Shown: one piece after another, positions 18,585 to 28,378 of the stretch
How positions within the stretch are numbered: the first letter of the stretch is position 1
Layout: each line of letters opens with the position of its first letter
Origin: Bacillus sp. B15-48
GTDB taxonomy: Bacteria; Bacillota; Bacilli; Bacillales; Cytobacillaceae
NCBI RefSeq assembly: GCF_016879755.1
Contig: NZ_WOFU01000012.1
Coordinates: 1-64,000, forward strand
DNA: 64,000 nucleotides
Reading direction: 5' to 3'
The notes under the pieces: generated by a model
Database searches by the model: none
What the model was told of the DNA's origin: nothing
What the model saw: the letters and a program-made list of their open reading frames with translations, nothing else
Program-made: the position numbers and the translations under genes

Positions 18585-19688
18585 ATGTGGTATTTTTGGC
18601 CAGAAAACTATATGTGGTCTTATCAGGTTTCAAGAATTCTAGGACATAGCAGCGTATATGGGGGAAGTCAGTTCGCAGAGTGCCTTCAAGTTGCACAGCG
18701 AATTAAGCTTGGGGATTATGATAGTTGGTTTACAGAATGGAACAGAATTGGCGATAAAGTTTTAGCAGAGGCAAATGAAGCGATGGAGAATGAAAACGTA
18801 GAGACTGCACGTGTGCATTATTTACGAGCAGCCGATTATATCCGATTAGGAGAATTTTTTCTTCAGCCGGAAGACCCAAGAAAAATTGAAACGTATTTAA
18901 AAGGAATTGATGCATTTCGCAAAGGGGCAGCCTTGCTAGATAATCCTCCTGAAATCATTCAAATTCCTTACGAAGATTCTTTCTTGCCTGGCTATTTCTA
19001 TAAAAGTCCAATAGGCGATGATGCTCCTGTCATCATCATGTTTGGTGGGCTAGACTCGACGGCTGAAGAAATGTACTATGCATTGGCACCGTACTTACTT
19101 GAGAGGGGAATAGGTCTGATTGCAGTTGATGGACCGGGCCAAGGTGGCGCTCTTCGGTTGAATAATATTCCTTCAAGATACGACTATGAAAAAGCTGGAA
19201 CAGCTGCACTAGAATGGGCAATCCAGCAACCAGGTGTTGACCCTAATCGCATAGGAATTATGGCCTGGTCGATGGGGGGGTATATGGCTGCACGAATTGC
19301 CGCCTTTGAACCTAGATACAAAGTTTGCGGGATTTTTAGCGCAGTCTATGATTATAGCGAAATGTGGGAAAGCAGACCAGATGATCATCCATTATCGAAT
19401 ATTCTCAAACATGTAGTTGGGGTTGAGACGATGCCCGAAGCTAGGGGAAAACTCAAAAACTATCACTTGCGCGGGATCGCAGAGAAGATTACATGTCCAA
19501 CTTATATTTTACATGGCGAAGAAGATCGTCAGGCGAATGTTGATCATGCTTACCGTGTGTATAACGCCTTGACATGTCCAAAATGGTTAAAAATCGTTCC
19601 ATCGGACAAAACAGGGGATGTACATTGCCAAGCAGACAATCATACCCAATCTTATTCTCTGTTTGATTGGCTTAAGAATCAACTATAA
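18585..19688 (+). CDS. Alpha/beta hydrolase (C-C hydrolase-like, DUF1100/FrsA type)
   Basis: A 367-residue protein. The N-terminal ~130 residues are helical, as in 2,6-dihydroxypseudooxynicotine hydrolase-like proteins. The alpha/beta-hydrolase core follows: oxyanion region MFGGLDSTAEE, nucleophile elbow AWSMGGYMA (Ser), acid in LHGEEDRQANVDH, and the final His in GDVHCQAD. In this context it probably cleaves a C-C bond in the ring-fission product. RBS TGGAGGAAC. The nicotine-pathway resemblance is from memory of the fold and length; substrate is inferred. Confidence 0.78.
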   Translation: MWYFWPENYMWSYQVSRILGHSSVYGGSQFAECLQVAQRIKLGDYDSWFTEWNRIGDKVLAEANEAMENENVETARVHYLRAADYIRLGEFFLQPEDPRKIETYLKGIDAFRKGAALLDNPPEIIQIPYEDSFLPGYFYKSPIGDDAPVIIMFGGLDSTAEEMYYALAPYLLERGIGLIAVDGPGQGGALRLNNIPSRYDYEKAGTAALEWAIQQPGVDPNRIGIMAWSMGGYMAARIAAFEPRYKVCGIFSAVYDYSEMWESRPDDHPLSNILKHVVGVETMPEARGKLKNYHLRGIAEKITCPTYILHGEEDRQANVDHAYRVYNALTCPKWLKIVPSDKTGDVHCQADNHTQSYSLFDWLKNQL

Positions 19689-19849
19689 ATCTATTATTTT
19701 AAAGAGAAGTTTTCTCATTCTATCTGGGAATTTTCCTATTAGTTGAACAAGTGTTAACTTTGATAAAATAAGAGGGGGGCTATAGGAACTAGTCCTCTCT
19801 CGTAAAATGGTGGTGGTTATGAGATAAGAAGAGGAGGAGGAAGTGTAAT

Positions 19850-21634
19850 ATGAAAGACGATAATCAAATCATATATGCACTTAATCGATTAATCAGTGAA
19901 AATCTATTTCAGTATAACGACTTTGTTCATACATTATATATTTTAAATAACAAAGGAGAGTTGATTGGTGATTTTCAATTAAACGATAAAGATCAACCGC
20001 AACATTTGACTTTCGGTGAAATATCCCCACTATTCAGAATGGTAAAATCTAATGAAAAGAAGGTACAATTTTTTCAGGTGGAATCGGGATGGACTTACTT
20101 TACTCCCGTGCAAGTAGGTGGAGTGGTTGAACATTATCTTGTCTGTTGTTATCCAGAGCCTGGCCATCGTCAGCTGATTCAATTTCTCATCATGCTTGGA
20201 GATCTTTTGAGCACAAAATTGCAGACCTATCGAAGTGTGGCATCAGACTTTTTGGCAAGTACGTATCAACGTCAGCTTTGTGAGAAATTCTCTGAAGGGT
20301 ATATGACCATCAATCGAGATGGATTGATTATGTACTTGAATCAATCAGGGGCTAATATTTTGGGACTACCAGTAGACGTGTTAGTCGGATCAAAAATTGG
20401 TGATCACATTGAAGTTTCAGTTGATATGTTAGAAGCCTTAAGAACAAGAAAAGGATGGCAGGACAAGGAAGTATTCGTAAAGTTGAAGAAGGGGAAGCTT
20501 CATCTCATCGAAACCGTCATCCCTTTAATTAGTGAATATGATGAGGAACTTGGTTTGCTCATTATTTTTAAAGAAATGAAAAGTATGAGGAAAATGGTTA
20601 ACGATATGGTTGGCTCTAAAGCAACTTTTACGTTTGAACATATTTTGCACGAAAGCAAGGAAATGGGTCAAATGATTGAAATGGCGAAAATGGCAGCACA
20701 AAATGATTCAAGCATCATGATTGAAGGGGAGAGCGGAACGGGAAAGGAGTTGCTTGTTCAGGCGATTCATAATTACTCTAGTCGTCGGAACGGCCCATTT
20801 GTGGCGATCGATTGTTCTTCGATTCCTCGGGAATTGGTTGAAAGTGAATTATTTGGCTACGTAGACGGAGCCTTTACAGGTGCTAGGAAAGGTGGAAGAA
20901 TGGGGAAATTTGAACTCGCGAATGGAGGAACGGTTTTCTTAGATGAAATCGGTGAGATGCCACTGGAAATGCAAGCTCGATTACTACGTGTTCTTCAAAA
21001 CAGATCTGTCGTCCGTGTGGGTGGGCATGAACCAATTCCCATTGATATTCGAGTCGTTGCCGCAACAAATCGGGATTTGGAAGAAGAGGTCAAAAATAAC
21101 AACTTTCGACTGGATCTATATTTCCGTTTAAACGTGATTCATTTAACTGTACCTTCACTTAGGAAAAGGCATCAGGATATCCCGCTATTGATTCATTCCT
21201 TTTTGGAAAAAGCGGCAAAAAGGGAAAGGATAGAGGTGCCTATAATTAGGCCAGAAGCGATGAGAATCCTTGAACAATATTCTTGGCCAGGGAACGTCAG
21301 AGAGCTCGAAAATGTCATGGAACGAGCAGTTGTTTTGAGCAATGGTGTTATTGGGCTCGAACATTTACCAGAACGTTTACTTCGCGGAAATGGCTTGATG
21401 GGGAAAAAAGGGACAGAAGAGACGGTATCTAATATAGGGACACCCGGAGGAAACGATATAAAAAACCAAGAAAGTTTTGCCACGATTCAAGCCGTTCGTG
21501 AATGTAACGGGAATATCACCCTTGCTGCCAAGAAACTAGGAATTTCAAGGACGACTTTATATAAAAGATTAAGAAAGGCGAATTTCGATACAAAGCCTGA
21601 TTTAAGATTTGTCCCAATCAGTTCTAAAGAATAG
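19850..21634 (+). CDS. Sigma-54-dependent enhancer-binding regulator (PAS-AAA+-Fis HTH)
   Basis: A 594-residue protein. Residues 1-130 are an unassigned sensor region and residues ~140-250 a PAS domain. Residues ~265-495 are the AAA+ domain with Walker A GESGTGKE, the sigma-54 contact loop GAFTGA and Walker B GGTVFLDEIGEM. The C-terminus is a Fis-type helix-turn-helix (NITLAAKKLGISRTTLYKRL). It should activate the promoter at 17489 and, being inside the cluster, amplify its own expression. RBS AGGAGGAGG. The N-terminal domain probably binds the aromatic inducer. Confidence 0.92.
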   Translation: MKDDNQIIYALNRLISENLFQYNDFVHTLYILNNKGELIGDFQLNDKDQPQHLTFGEISPLFRMVKSNEKKVQFFQVESGWTYFTPVQVGGVVEHYLVCCYPEPGHRQLIQFLIMLGDLLSTKLQTYRSVASDFLASTYQRQLCEKFSEGYMTINRDGLIMYLNQSGANILGLPVDVLVGSKIGDHIEVSVDMLEALRTRKGWQDKEVFVKLKKGKLHLIETVIPLISEYDEELGLLIIFKEMKSMRKMVNDMVGSKATFTFEHILHESKEMGQMIEMAKMAAQNDSSIMIEGESGTGKELLVQAIHNYSSRRNGPFVAIDCSSIPRELVESELFGYVDGAFTGARKGGRMGKFELANGGTVFLDEIGEMPLEMQARLLRVLQNRSVVRVGGHEPIPIDIRVVAATNRDLEEEVKNNNFRLDLYFRLNVIHLTVPSLRKRHQDIPLLIHSFLEKAAKRERIEVPIIRPEAMRILEQYSWPGNVRELENVMERAVVLSNGVIGLEHLPERLLRGNGLMGKKGTEETVSNIGTPGGNDIKNQESFATIQAVRECNGNITLAAKKLGISRTTLYKRLRKANFDTKPDLRFVPISSKE

Positions 21635-21685
21635 CATTTTTATAAGACTTGAGAAAAGAAAGCACTTTTCGGATGAGGAGGAGCC

Positions 21686-22471
21686 ATGAATAAGCTTGAT
21701 TTAACAGGGAAGATTGCGATTGTTACAGGTGCAGGAAACGGATTGGGGAAATGCACAGCCCTTACCTTTGCAGAAATAGGTGCAAGAGTTATGGTATCTG
21801 ATATCAACGAGGAAAGCGCTTTCGAAGTGAAAGAGGAAATCGAGAGAAAGGGCTATCCAGTCGAGGCCATTAGGACAGATGTAACGAGGGAAGAGGATAT
21901 TCGGTTAATGGTCGAAAAGACGATTGATCGTTTTGGCAGAGTGGATATTCTCGTGAATTGTGCAGGGGTTAGTAATAATAAACCATTGATTGAAACGACC
22001 GAAGCCGAGTGGAATCGCATTTTTAATATAAATGTGAAAGGAGTCTTCTTGGCGACTCGGGCCATTCTCCCCCATATGATTAAACAGCAATCTGGGAAAA
22101 TTGTGAATTTTTCATCGATGGTTGGAAAAGAAGCGTATGCGAATAATGTTCCTTATTCTGCAAGCAAATTTGCCGTTCTAGGGATGACCCAAGGGGTGGC
22201 GAAAGAAGTAGCCAAACACAATATTAATGTGAACGCCGTTTGTCCAGGGGTGATTATGACGGAACTAATGGATCGAGAAGCTGAGAATATGGCTAAGCTT
22301 GAAGGCATTTCGAAGGATAAGGTCATTCAAAGGTTTTGTGAAGAGATTCCATTAAACAGATTGCAAACGCCAGAGGATGTAGCGGGAGTCGTTGCTTTCT
22401 TATGCTCAGATTTGGCGAAGAATATGACCGGGCAGGGGATTAATGTGACTGGTGGGTTAATGCTTCACTAG
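21686..22471 (+). CDS. SDR-family dehydrogenase (probable cis-dihydrodiol dehydrogenase)
   Basis: A 261-residue classical short-chain dehydrogenase. It shows the NAD(P)-binding TGAGNGLGK near residue 12, NCAG at ~91, catalytic Ser in NFSSMVG, and YSASK for Tyr/Lys. RBS AGGAGGAG. Placed directly before the Rieske oxygenase, it fits oxidation of a cis-dihydrodiol to a catechol, which the extradiol enzyme would then cleave. The substrate is inferred from neighbours. Confidence 0.82.
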   Translation: MNKLDLTGKIAIVTGAGNGLGKCTALTFAEIGARVMVSDINEESAFEVKEEIERKGYPVEAIRTDVTREEDIRLMVEKTIDRFGRVDILVNCAGVSNNKPLIETTEAEWNRIFNINVKGVFLATRAILPHMIKQQSGKIVNFSSMVGKEAYANNVPYSASKFAVLGMTQGVAKEVAKHNINVNAVCPGVIMTELMDREAENMAKLEGISKDKVIQRFCEEIPLNRLQTPEDVAGVVAFLCSDLAKNMTGQGINVTGGLMLH

Positions 22472-22516
22472 ATTTAATTGATTGAAAACTTAAATGAAAT
22501 AAGGGGGGTATTGCGA

Positions 22517-23878
22517 GTGGAAACAGTGAACAAATCAAAAGTGGATTCAATTTTAGAGAGATTAAGAGAGGGTTTAAAAAGGGGGGAAGTACCTGTAGAG
22601 CTCTATGGGGATAAAGAGGTATACGAAGCCGAGCTGGACAGAATCATGGGAAGTTCCTGGTTAATCTTAGGTCTAGAAGCTGAGATTCCGAATAAAGGAG
22701 ATTACATGCTTCGCTATATGGGCCAGGATGAGGTGATTGTCACCCGAGATGAAACGGGTCAAATCCGAGTCATGTTAAATCATTGCCGTCACCGTGGTAC
22801 GGCAGTATGTCGTGACATGAAAGGAAACTCTTCTCACTTTGTATGCGGCTATCATGGCTGGACGTTTAAAAATACCGGGAAATGGATTGCGGCTCCGCAT
22901 AAAAATGTGAGCTATAAACATCTTGATGGCGATAAATGGGGGCTCTTACAAGCACGAGTAGAAGTAAGGTGGGGCTTGATTTTTGCGAATATTGACCCAA
23001 ATGCACCATCTTTAGATGATGATCTTGGCGATGCTTCTTTTTTATTTGACTTGTTTTTAGGTCTGGATTCTAGGGGGTTAAGAGTTCTTGGGGAACCTAG
23101 TAATTATGTAATGAAGAAGAACTGGAAAATGGGTTTAGAGAATGCTGTCGGTGATTGTTTTCATATCTTTTTTGGTCATACATCAATGGTTGATGTCCAG
23201 ATGCTCCCGCCGGTTCATAAACTTTCAGATAATTATACAACCTGGCATACGGCAAGCAATGGAACAGGAATTATGTGTAAAGAATTAGACAGCGTTCCGA
23301 ACTTTAAACCAGAAGGAACGAAGTTTAATGGTTATACTCCAGAAATATTGGATTTGTTTGATAAAAACGGAATAGACGAAAGACATTGGAAGTTTCTAAA
23401 TGATTATCATCCGTTTATAATTGGTCACTTTCCAAATGCCTACATTTTTAGATGGTATTCGCCTGATCCTGTAACAGGGAATATAGCTACTTTCTATCAA
23501 CTAAGGATCATGCAGCCACGTGGAGTAGATGAAACAGAAGTTTGTAACATAATGTTTAATTATGCGATTGAGCCCGAAGAAAATGCTGAACTAGCGTATC
23601 AAGGAGCACTGCTCATGATGGGAGCGGGTGGATTCTTGGATATGGATGATGGTGCGAACTGGGAAGGATCTGCTGTTGCTGGTAAAACGCTCTTTGCTAA
23701 GAAACATCAGATGAATTTGAACTATCAAATGGGGCTGGATGGAATCGGTACCGATAAACCAGTGCAATTTGATCCTTCTGTTGGACTCATTGGACAGAGG
23801 GCGACAACGAATGATGCAAACCTGCGCAATTTTCAGCAGCATTATTTAAAAGTGATGAGTAAGAAGGAGGCTGAGTAA
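22517..23878 (+). CDS. Aromatic ring-hydroxylating dioxygenase, alpha subunit (Rieske)
   Basis: About 453 residues. The start is taken as GTG 22517, 7 nt after AAGGGGGGT, rather than an upstream TTG without a ribosome site. The Rieske domain has CRHRG (2Fe-2S Cys and His) and CGYHGW about 18 residues later. The catalytic domain has the mononuclear-iron pattern ENAVGDCFHIFFGH (bridging Asp, two His). It should dihydroxylate an aromatic ring with O2 and electrons from a ferredoxin. The beta subunit follows 3 bp downstream. No electron-transfer gene is in the cluster, so these proteins must come from elsewhere. Confidence 0.9.
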   Translation: METVNKSKVDSILERLREGLKRGEVPVELYGDKEVYEAELDRIMGSSWLILGLEAEIPNKGDYMLRYMGQDEVIVTRDETGQIRVMLNHCRHRGTAVCRDMKGNSSHFVCGYHGWTFKNTGKWIAAPHKNVSYKHLDGDKWGLLQARVEVRWGLIFANIDPNAPSLDDDLGDASFLFDLFLGLDSRGLRVLGEPSNYVMKKNWKMGLENAVGDCFHIFFGHTSMVDVQMLPPVHKLSDNYTTWHTASNGTGIMCKELDSVPNFKPEGTKFNGYTPEILDLFDKNGIDERHWKFLNDYHPFIIGHFPNAYIFRWYSPDPVTGNIATFYQLRIMQPRGVDETEVCNIMFNYAIEPEENAELAYQGALLMMGAGGFLDMDDGANWEGSAVAGKTLFAKKHQMNLNYQMGLDGIGTDKPVQFDPSVGLIGQRATTNDANLRNFQQHYLKVMSKKEAE

Positions 23879-23881
23879 CGT

Positions 23882-24442
23882 ATGAAAAAATTGAAAATTA
23901 AGAATAGTACATCAATTAAAACCTTTCTTCCTGGTCAAGTAGAGAGAGCTGTTGTGGATGAAATAAAAGATTTCCTTCATTATGAGGCCATGCTTCTGGA
24001 TGATTATCATTTGCTTTGGGACTGGTTCCAATTATTAACAGATGACTTTTTATATCAAATTCCCGTTCGGGTTTCCCGTGAAAGGCATTCCGGTCAGTCT
24101 TTGTATCCAGAAGGTTCTTTTCACCAAAATGATAATAAGTTTTTTATCTTAAAACGCCTAGAGCGCTTGGAAACGGAAAAGGCATGGGCGGAGGAATCAC
24201 CATCACGTGTCCGTCGTGTGATTTCAGGTGTGATGGTCATGCCTGGTGAAGACGAGAACCATTATCACGTTCGCAGTTCGTTTGTTCTTTATCGCGGGAG
24301 GGACCGGATCGAAGGAGATGTTCTATTTGGCCAGCGTCATGATCTCCTTAGGAGGGACACAGATGGGTTGAAATTGGCACACAGAGTTGTGTACCTAGAC
24401 CATACTACACTTCCGACAAGAAACTTGTCATTCTTCTTTTAA
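23882..24442 (+). CDS. Aromatic ring-hydroxylating dioxygenase, beta subunit
   Basis: A 186-residue member of the small-subunit (ring_hydroxyl_B, NTF2-like fold) family. It shows the N-terminal FLHYEAMLLDDYHLLWDWFQ helix typical of these subunits, then the ESPSRVRRVISGV strand and the C-terminal HRVVYLDHTTLPTRNLSFFF. It has no catalytic residues and shapes the hexamer with the alpha subunit. It is 3 bp downstream of alpha with GAAGGAGG overlapping the end of alpha, so the two are translationally coupled. Confidence 0.88.
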   Translation: MKKLKIKNSTSIKTFLPGQVERAVVDEIKDFLHYEAMLLDDYHLLWDWFQLLTDDFLYQIPVRVSRERHSGQSLYPEGSFHQNDNKFFILKRLERLETEKAWAEESPSRVRRVISGVMVMPGEDENHYHVRSSFVLYRGRDRIEGDVLFGQRHDLLRRDTDGLKLAHRVVYLDHTTLPTRNLSFFF

Positions 24443-24472
24443 AAGTAACGTCTTTAGGTTGGAGGGGTTTAG

Positions 24473-24700
24473 ATGGAAAAGCAAATAAATACGGATACTA
24501 CAAATCTACAAAAGCTATCAAACGAATTTGCGATGGTGCGGTTCGGTAAAGTGACCATGCAGAATGGGGAGCGCTTACTGATTCAGTCTTCTGGTGGCGA
24601 TCAAGTACTTCTAGATCCGATTTTATTAGAGGCGATTGCTTCGTTAGGGCATGAAGATTTGTCTCGTATTCTAGTGGTGGCGAATGAGGTACGAGATTAG
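24473..24700 (+). CDS. Small protein of unknown function between oxygenase and thioesterase
   Basis: A 75-residue protein with a good ribosome site (TTGGAGGGG). It has no cysteines, so it is not a ferredoxin. The visible parts are a polar N-terminus, a likely beta-hairpin region (FGKVTMQNGERLLIQSSG) and a C-terminal helix (LDPILLEAIASLGHEDLSRI). I do not recognise the family. Being in the operon right after the oxygenase subunits, it may be an accessory or assembly factor. Function not assignable. Confidence 0.7.
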   Translation: MEKQINTDTTNLQKLSNEFAMVRFGKVTMQNGERLLIQSSGGDQVLLDPILLEAIASLGHEDLSRILVVANEVRD

Positions 24701-24849
24701 CGTCTTTAACTACGGTTCATAAGATAAAGATTGTTCGTGATTGGCAGTATAAAACAATATTGCTCAGTTCCGCCAAAAAATAATTCAGGGTATTCGGATA
24801 GAATTATTCAACTAAGGTTTATATTTTACTAGAAAAGGAGTGGGCCGAA

Positions 24850-25266
24850 ATGATTACCAATCAATTTCGCATCCAATTTGTTGATACAGACTTAACGCAA
24901 AGAATCCATTACAGTTCGATTTTTCGCTATTTTGAAAGATTAGACCATGATTTTTTTCGAAAAATCGGTTACTCCTATCATGATTTATTTGAACAAGGCT
25001 TTGAAATGCCACGGGTTCATGTCGAATGCAATTATTTAGGAGAAATCCAATACGATGATCTTCTGGAGGCACAGGTGACAGTGGCGAAGATTGGGAATTC
25101 CTCTTTTACCTATTTATTTCAATTCATGAAAGAGGGACAAATTGTCATTAAAGGGACGATGTCGATTGTGTTTATCAGTCGCTCAACCGGTAAGAAGGTG
25201 CCAATCCCTGATTTTATAAAGTCTCAATTGGAAAAGCATCTAGAACCAGCCGTACTGAAAAACTAG
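24850..25266 (+). CDS. Acyl-CoA thioesterase, hot-dog fold (4HBT-like)
   Basis: A 138-residue single hot-dog domain. The N-terminal motif FVDTDLTQRIHYSSIFRYFE matches the 4-hydroxybenzoyl-CoA thioesterase pattern (catalytic Asp in DTD; the usual A-G-I replaced by T-Q-R-I). RBS AAAAGGAG. Within the aromatic cluster it probably releases a CoA-bound intermediate or rescues CoA. A short inverted repeat (AATAATTC...GAATTATT, 24779-24808) lies upstream and could be an internal control site. Confidence 0.8.
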   Translation: MITNQFRIQFVDTDLTQRIHYSSIFRYFERLDHDFFRKIGYSYHDLFEQGFEMPRVHVECNYLGEIQYDDLLEAQVTVAKIGNSSFTYLFQFMKEGQIVIKGTMSIVFISRSTGKKVPIPDFIKSQLEKHLEPAVLKN

Positions 25267-25320
25267 CGCGTTCACTCAAATAATTATAATTTCATTTTTC
25301 TATAAAGAGGGGGACATAGT

Positions 25321-26400
25321 ATGAAAGCTTTGAAGATAAGCCTTCGATTAGCAATGATTGTTTGTTTGGTTCTTCTAGCGGCCTGCTCGGGTTCGCAAAC
25401 AAGCAACGTGGAGGAGGGGCATGCAGAAAATAATGATTCGCCGATTGTATTAAAAACAACCATTCAGACACCGCCAGTAGCGCTGTTATCAAAGGGATTT
25501 GACGCTTATTTGGATGCTATTGAAGAAAAGAGTGAAGGAAGAATTAAGTTTGAACGGTATTATTCTGAATCACTTGTTAAGTCTCCGGATGTATTAGATG
25601 CTTTATCTTCAGGGATAGCGGATGTAGGAATTATTATTCCGCCGTTGATGGCCAGCAAGATTCCATTAAATACGATTGGACATAATCCGGCTGTATACGA
25701 GAACTCTTGGGCTGGTGCACGAGCCACTTTTGATCTTTATCAGCAAGTACCTGACTTAAATGAAGAGCTTGAAAAGCATGGAGTCACCTTTGCAGGATCG
25801 TTAGCCGTTCCATCCACTTATATTTTTACGAAAAAGCAGGTGGACGGGATTGATGATTTGAAAGGCTTAAAATTAATCTCTCAAGGTGACCATGGCATCA
25901 TGGCTCAGGAGCTTGGCGCTGTGCCCGTTGCGATTCCATCGACGGAATCCTTTGAAGCCCTGCAGCGTGGAACAGCTGATGGAATTTTATTCAATTTAAC
26001 AACGGTCACCACTTATAACATTGAACAAGTGGCGGGTCATGCGTATAAACTCCCGATTGGTGGAGTGGATCTATTAATTGGGATGAATGTAAATAAGTTC
26101 AATGCTCTTCCGGATGATCTAAAAGAAATCATGAAAGAAGTGGCACAAAATCATGCGGATGACTTCCATCAAATTTATCAAACAGAAGGCGACAAAATGG
26201 CCCTAGAAAAAATTGAACAGGCAAACGGAACGATTACAGAGCCGTTACCTGAAGAGGTTGAAAAGTTAAAAGGAATTGCTCAAAAGGTGATTTGGAACAA
26301 TTGGGTGGAGAAAAATGGTCCGGCTTCACAAAAAACACTTGATAAATATATTAAGTTAGCGGATCAGTACGAACAGGAAAATCCATTTAAGGAGGAGTGA
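25321..26400 (+). CDS. dctP: TRAP transporter substrate-binding lipoprotein (DctP family)
   Basis: A 359-residue protein. A signal peptide with lipobox LLAACSG anchors it to the outer face of the membrane. The DctP fold is visible: IEEKSEGRIKFERYYSESL, DVLDALSSGIADVGII, and IDDLKGLKL, followed by VPVAIPSTESFEALQRGTADG. It binds an organic acid and passes it to DctQM. RBS AAAGAGGGGG. It starts the dctPQM set of the aromatic cluster, so the ligand is probably the pathway substrate, an aromatic or related carboxylate. Confidence 0.9.
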   Translation: MKALKISLRLAMIVCLVLLAACSGSQTSNVEEGHAENNDSPIVLKTTIQTPPVALLSKGFDAYLDAIEEKSEGRIKFERYYSESLVKSPDVLDALSSGIADVGIIIPPLMASKIPLNTIGHNPAVYENSWAGARATFDLYQQVPDLNEELEKHGVTFAGSLAVPSTYIFTKKQVDGIDDLKGLKLISQGDHGIMAQELGAVPVAIPSTESFEALQRGTADGILFNLTTVTTYNIEQVAGHAYKLPIGGVDLLIGMNVNKFNALPDDLKEIMKEVAQNHADDFHQIYQTEGDKMALEKIEQANGTITEPLPEEVEKLKGIAQKVIWNNWVEKNGPASQKTLDKYIKLADQYEQENPFKEE

Positions 26401-26409
26401 GGATGATTG

Positions 26410-26958
26410 ATGGTTCAATGGCTGAAAAAGCTTGAGCGATTTCAACATAAAGTCGAAATGGTCCTTATGTACCTTAGTGGAGGGCTCATCCTTACTCTAA
26501 TGTTTCTTATCACAGCGGATGTAATCATGCGGAAATTGGGAAGTCCAATTTTAGGGGCCTTTGAGTTGGTACAGATTCTTACGGTTTCGATTATTTTCCT
26601 TGGTATCGCTTTTGTTCAACGGGTTAAGGGCCATATTTTTATCGAAGTTGCCACAGACAAGCTGCCTGAAGTGATGAAGCGGGGACTAGACTTTTTTGGA
26701 TATGTGGTTGGTTTCTTCATTTGTTCCGTCATTACGTGGCAATGCGGCTTAGCCGCTTGGGAATCATTGGCGATAATGGAGTATTCATCAGGAATTGTTC
26801 CGATTCCACTCTGGCAAGCAAAGTGGATCGTTGCGATAGGAATGGCCTTGCTGACGACACGTATTGGTTGGGATATCCTTTATTTTCTCTTTCCGGTTTT
26901 GAGAGTAAAGAGCGAACAACACAGACATATTGAAGAAGGTGAAAAAGTATGGCTCTAA
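26410..26958 (+). CDS. dctQ: TRAP transporter small membrane subunit (DctQ)
   Basis: 182 residues with four membrane helices (~15-38, 48-68, 92-112, 133-155) and the family-like ADVIMRKLGSPILGAFELVQ after helix 1. ATG 26410 is preferred over an in-frame TTG three bases earlier; AAGGAGGAG lies upstream. It overlaps dctM by 10 bp, indicating translational coupling. It forms the membrane complex with DctM. Confidence 0.88.
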   Translation: MVQWLKKLERFQHKVEMVLMYLSGGLILTLMFLITADVIMRKLGSPILGAFELVQILTVSIIFLGIAFVQRVKGHIFIEVATDKLPEVMKRGLDFFGYVVGFFICSVITWQCGLAAWESLAIMEYSSGIVPIPLWQAKWIVAIGMALLTTRIGWDILYFLFPVLRVKSEQHRHIEEGEKVWL

Positions 26959-28256
26959 ATCCGGAAATGATTGGTTGGATCGGCATCGTCGTCCTTTTAG
27001 TTCTATTATTGCTTAGGATTCCAGTGGCTTTCGTTCTTGCCTTTGTAGGTTTTACCGGTTATTGGCTGATTGCTGGTCCCCAAGCAGCATTCAAAATTGC
27101 AGGAATCGTCCCTTATTCAACGATGGCCAATTATTCCTTTAGTGTCGTGCCGCTTTTCTTGCTAATGGGATATTTTGCCTTCCACGCGGGCTTTGCCACT
27201 GATATGTTCAAAACAGGGAAAATTTGGTTAGGGCATATTCCTGGGGGCCTTGGACACGCCACTATCTTGGGAGGAGCTGCTTTTGGGGCGGTAAGCGGTT
27301 CGGGAATTGCCTCCACGGCAACGATCGCAAGGATTACGACTCCTGAGATGGTCAATAATGGCGTCAATAAGAGTCTTGCCTATGGCATCGTTGCCTCTGC
27401 AGGACCGCTCGCATCGATGATTCCACCTAGTATGATTATGGTCATCTATGCAATTATAACCGAAAGTTCGATCGCCAAATTGTTCGTTGCTGGTATTCTT
27501 CCTGGGCTCTTGATTGCATTATTGTACATTTTAATGGTTTGGATTCGGGTAAAAATCAATCCGGACCTTGCACCGCCGGTTCAAAAGACACCCTTCAAAG
27601 AGCGGATTATTTCATTGAAGTATACTTGGGGGCTGCTCGTTCTTGGTTTCATCATTATCGGAGGCATTTACACAGGGTTATTTACCCCAACAGAAGCAGG
27701 GGGAATTGGAGCATTCGCCGCCTTTATCATGGCATTACTTTTAAAGCGTATTAATCGAAAGGTAATGAAAGAGTCACTTATTGAAACAATCAAAACGACT
27801 AGTATGGTGTTTCTTATCGTGGTAGGATCGATGATCTTTGGATACTTTTTAGGAATTACGAGAATTCCGACAATGCTTTCAGATTTGTTAACGACTCTGC
27901 CAGTTGCTCCTATTGTGATTATTATCGGTGTGGTCATTCTCTATTTAATACTCGGAATGTTCATTGATATGATTTCAGCGATGTTTTTAACACTGCCGAT
28001 CATCTTTCCGACGATTATCAATTTAGGATATGACCCGATTTGGTTTGGCATCGTGATCGTCTTTTTGACGGAAGTCGCACTAGTTACGCCACCACTTGGA
28101 TTAAGCTTGTTTGTCATTAAAGGGGCCGTTCCGGATAGTGATATTAAGGAAATCATTAGGGGGAGTATTCCATTTATCGCCATTGATATCGTGATTCTTG
28201 TGTTGTTAATTGCCTTTCCAGAAATCACGCTTTTTCTCCCAAATAAGATGGAATAG
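26949..28256 (+). CDS. dctM: TRAP transporter large membrane subunit (DctM)
   Basis: A 435-residue protein with about 12 membrane segments and the DctM hallmarks FGAVSGSGIASTATIARITTP and ASAGPLASMIPPSMIMVIY. The C-terminal half has VTPPLGLSLFVIKG. It is the Na+-coupled translocating subunit. Overlaps dctQ. Confidence 0.92.
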   Translation: MALNPEMIGWIGIVVLLVLLLLRIPVAFVLAFVGFTGYWLIAGPQAAFKIAGIVPYSTMANYSFSVVPLFLLMGYFAFHAGFATDMFKTGKIWLGHIPGGLGHATILGGAAFGAVSGSGIASTATIARITTPEMVNNGVNKSLAYGIVASAGPLASMIPPSMIMVIYAIITESSIAKLFVAGILPGLLIALLYILMVWIRVKINPDLAPPVQKTPFKERIISLKYTWGLLVLGFIIIGGIYTGLFTPTEAGGIGAFAAFIMALLLKRINRKVMKESLIETIKTTSMVFLIVVGSMIFGYFLGITRIPTMLSDLLTTLPVAPIVIIIGVVILYLILGMFIDMISAMFLTLPIIFPTIINLGYDPIWFGIVIVFLTEVALVTPPLGLSLFVIKGAVPDSDIKEIIRGSIPFIAIDIVILVLLIAFPEITLFLPNKME

Positions 28257-28378
28257 ATAACTAGAGTTCTATCTTGAAAGGGGGTGGTTAGAAACTGAAA
28301 ATGAGAGGATTTCCCGGTTGTTCATTCGAATTATTTTTAAAATTAACTTATAAACCAATATGAGGAGGATGTTTTATT

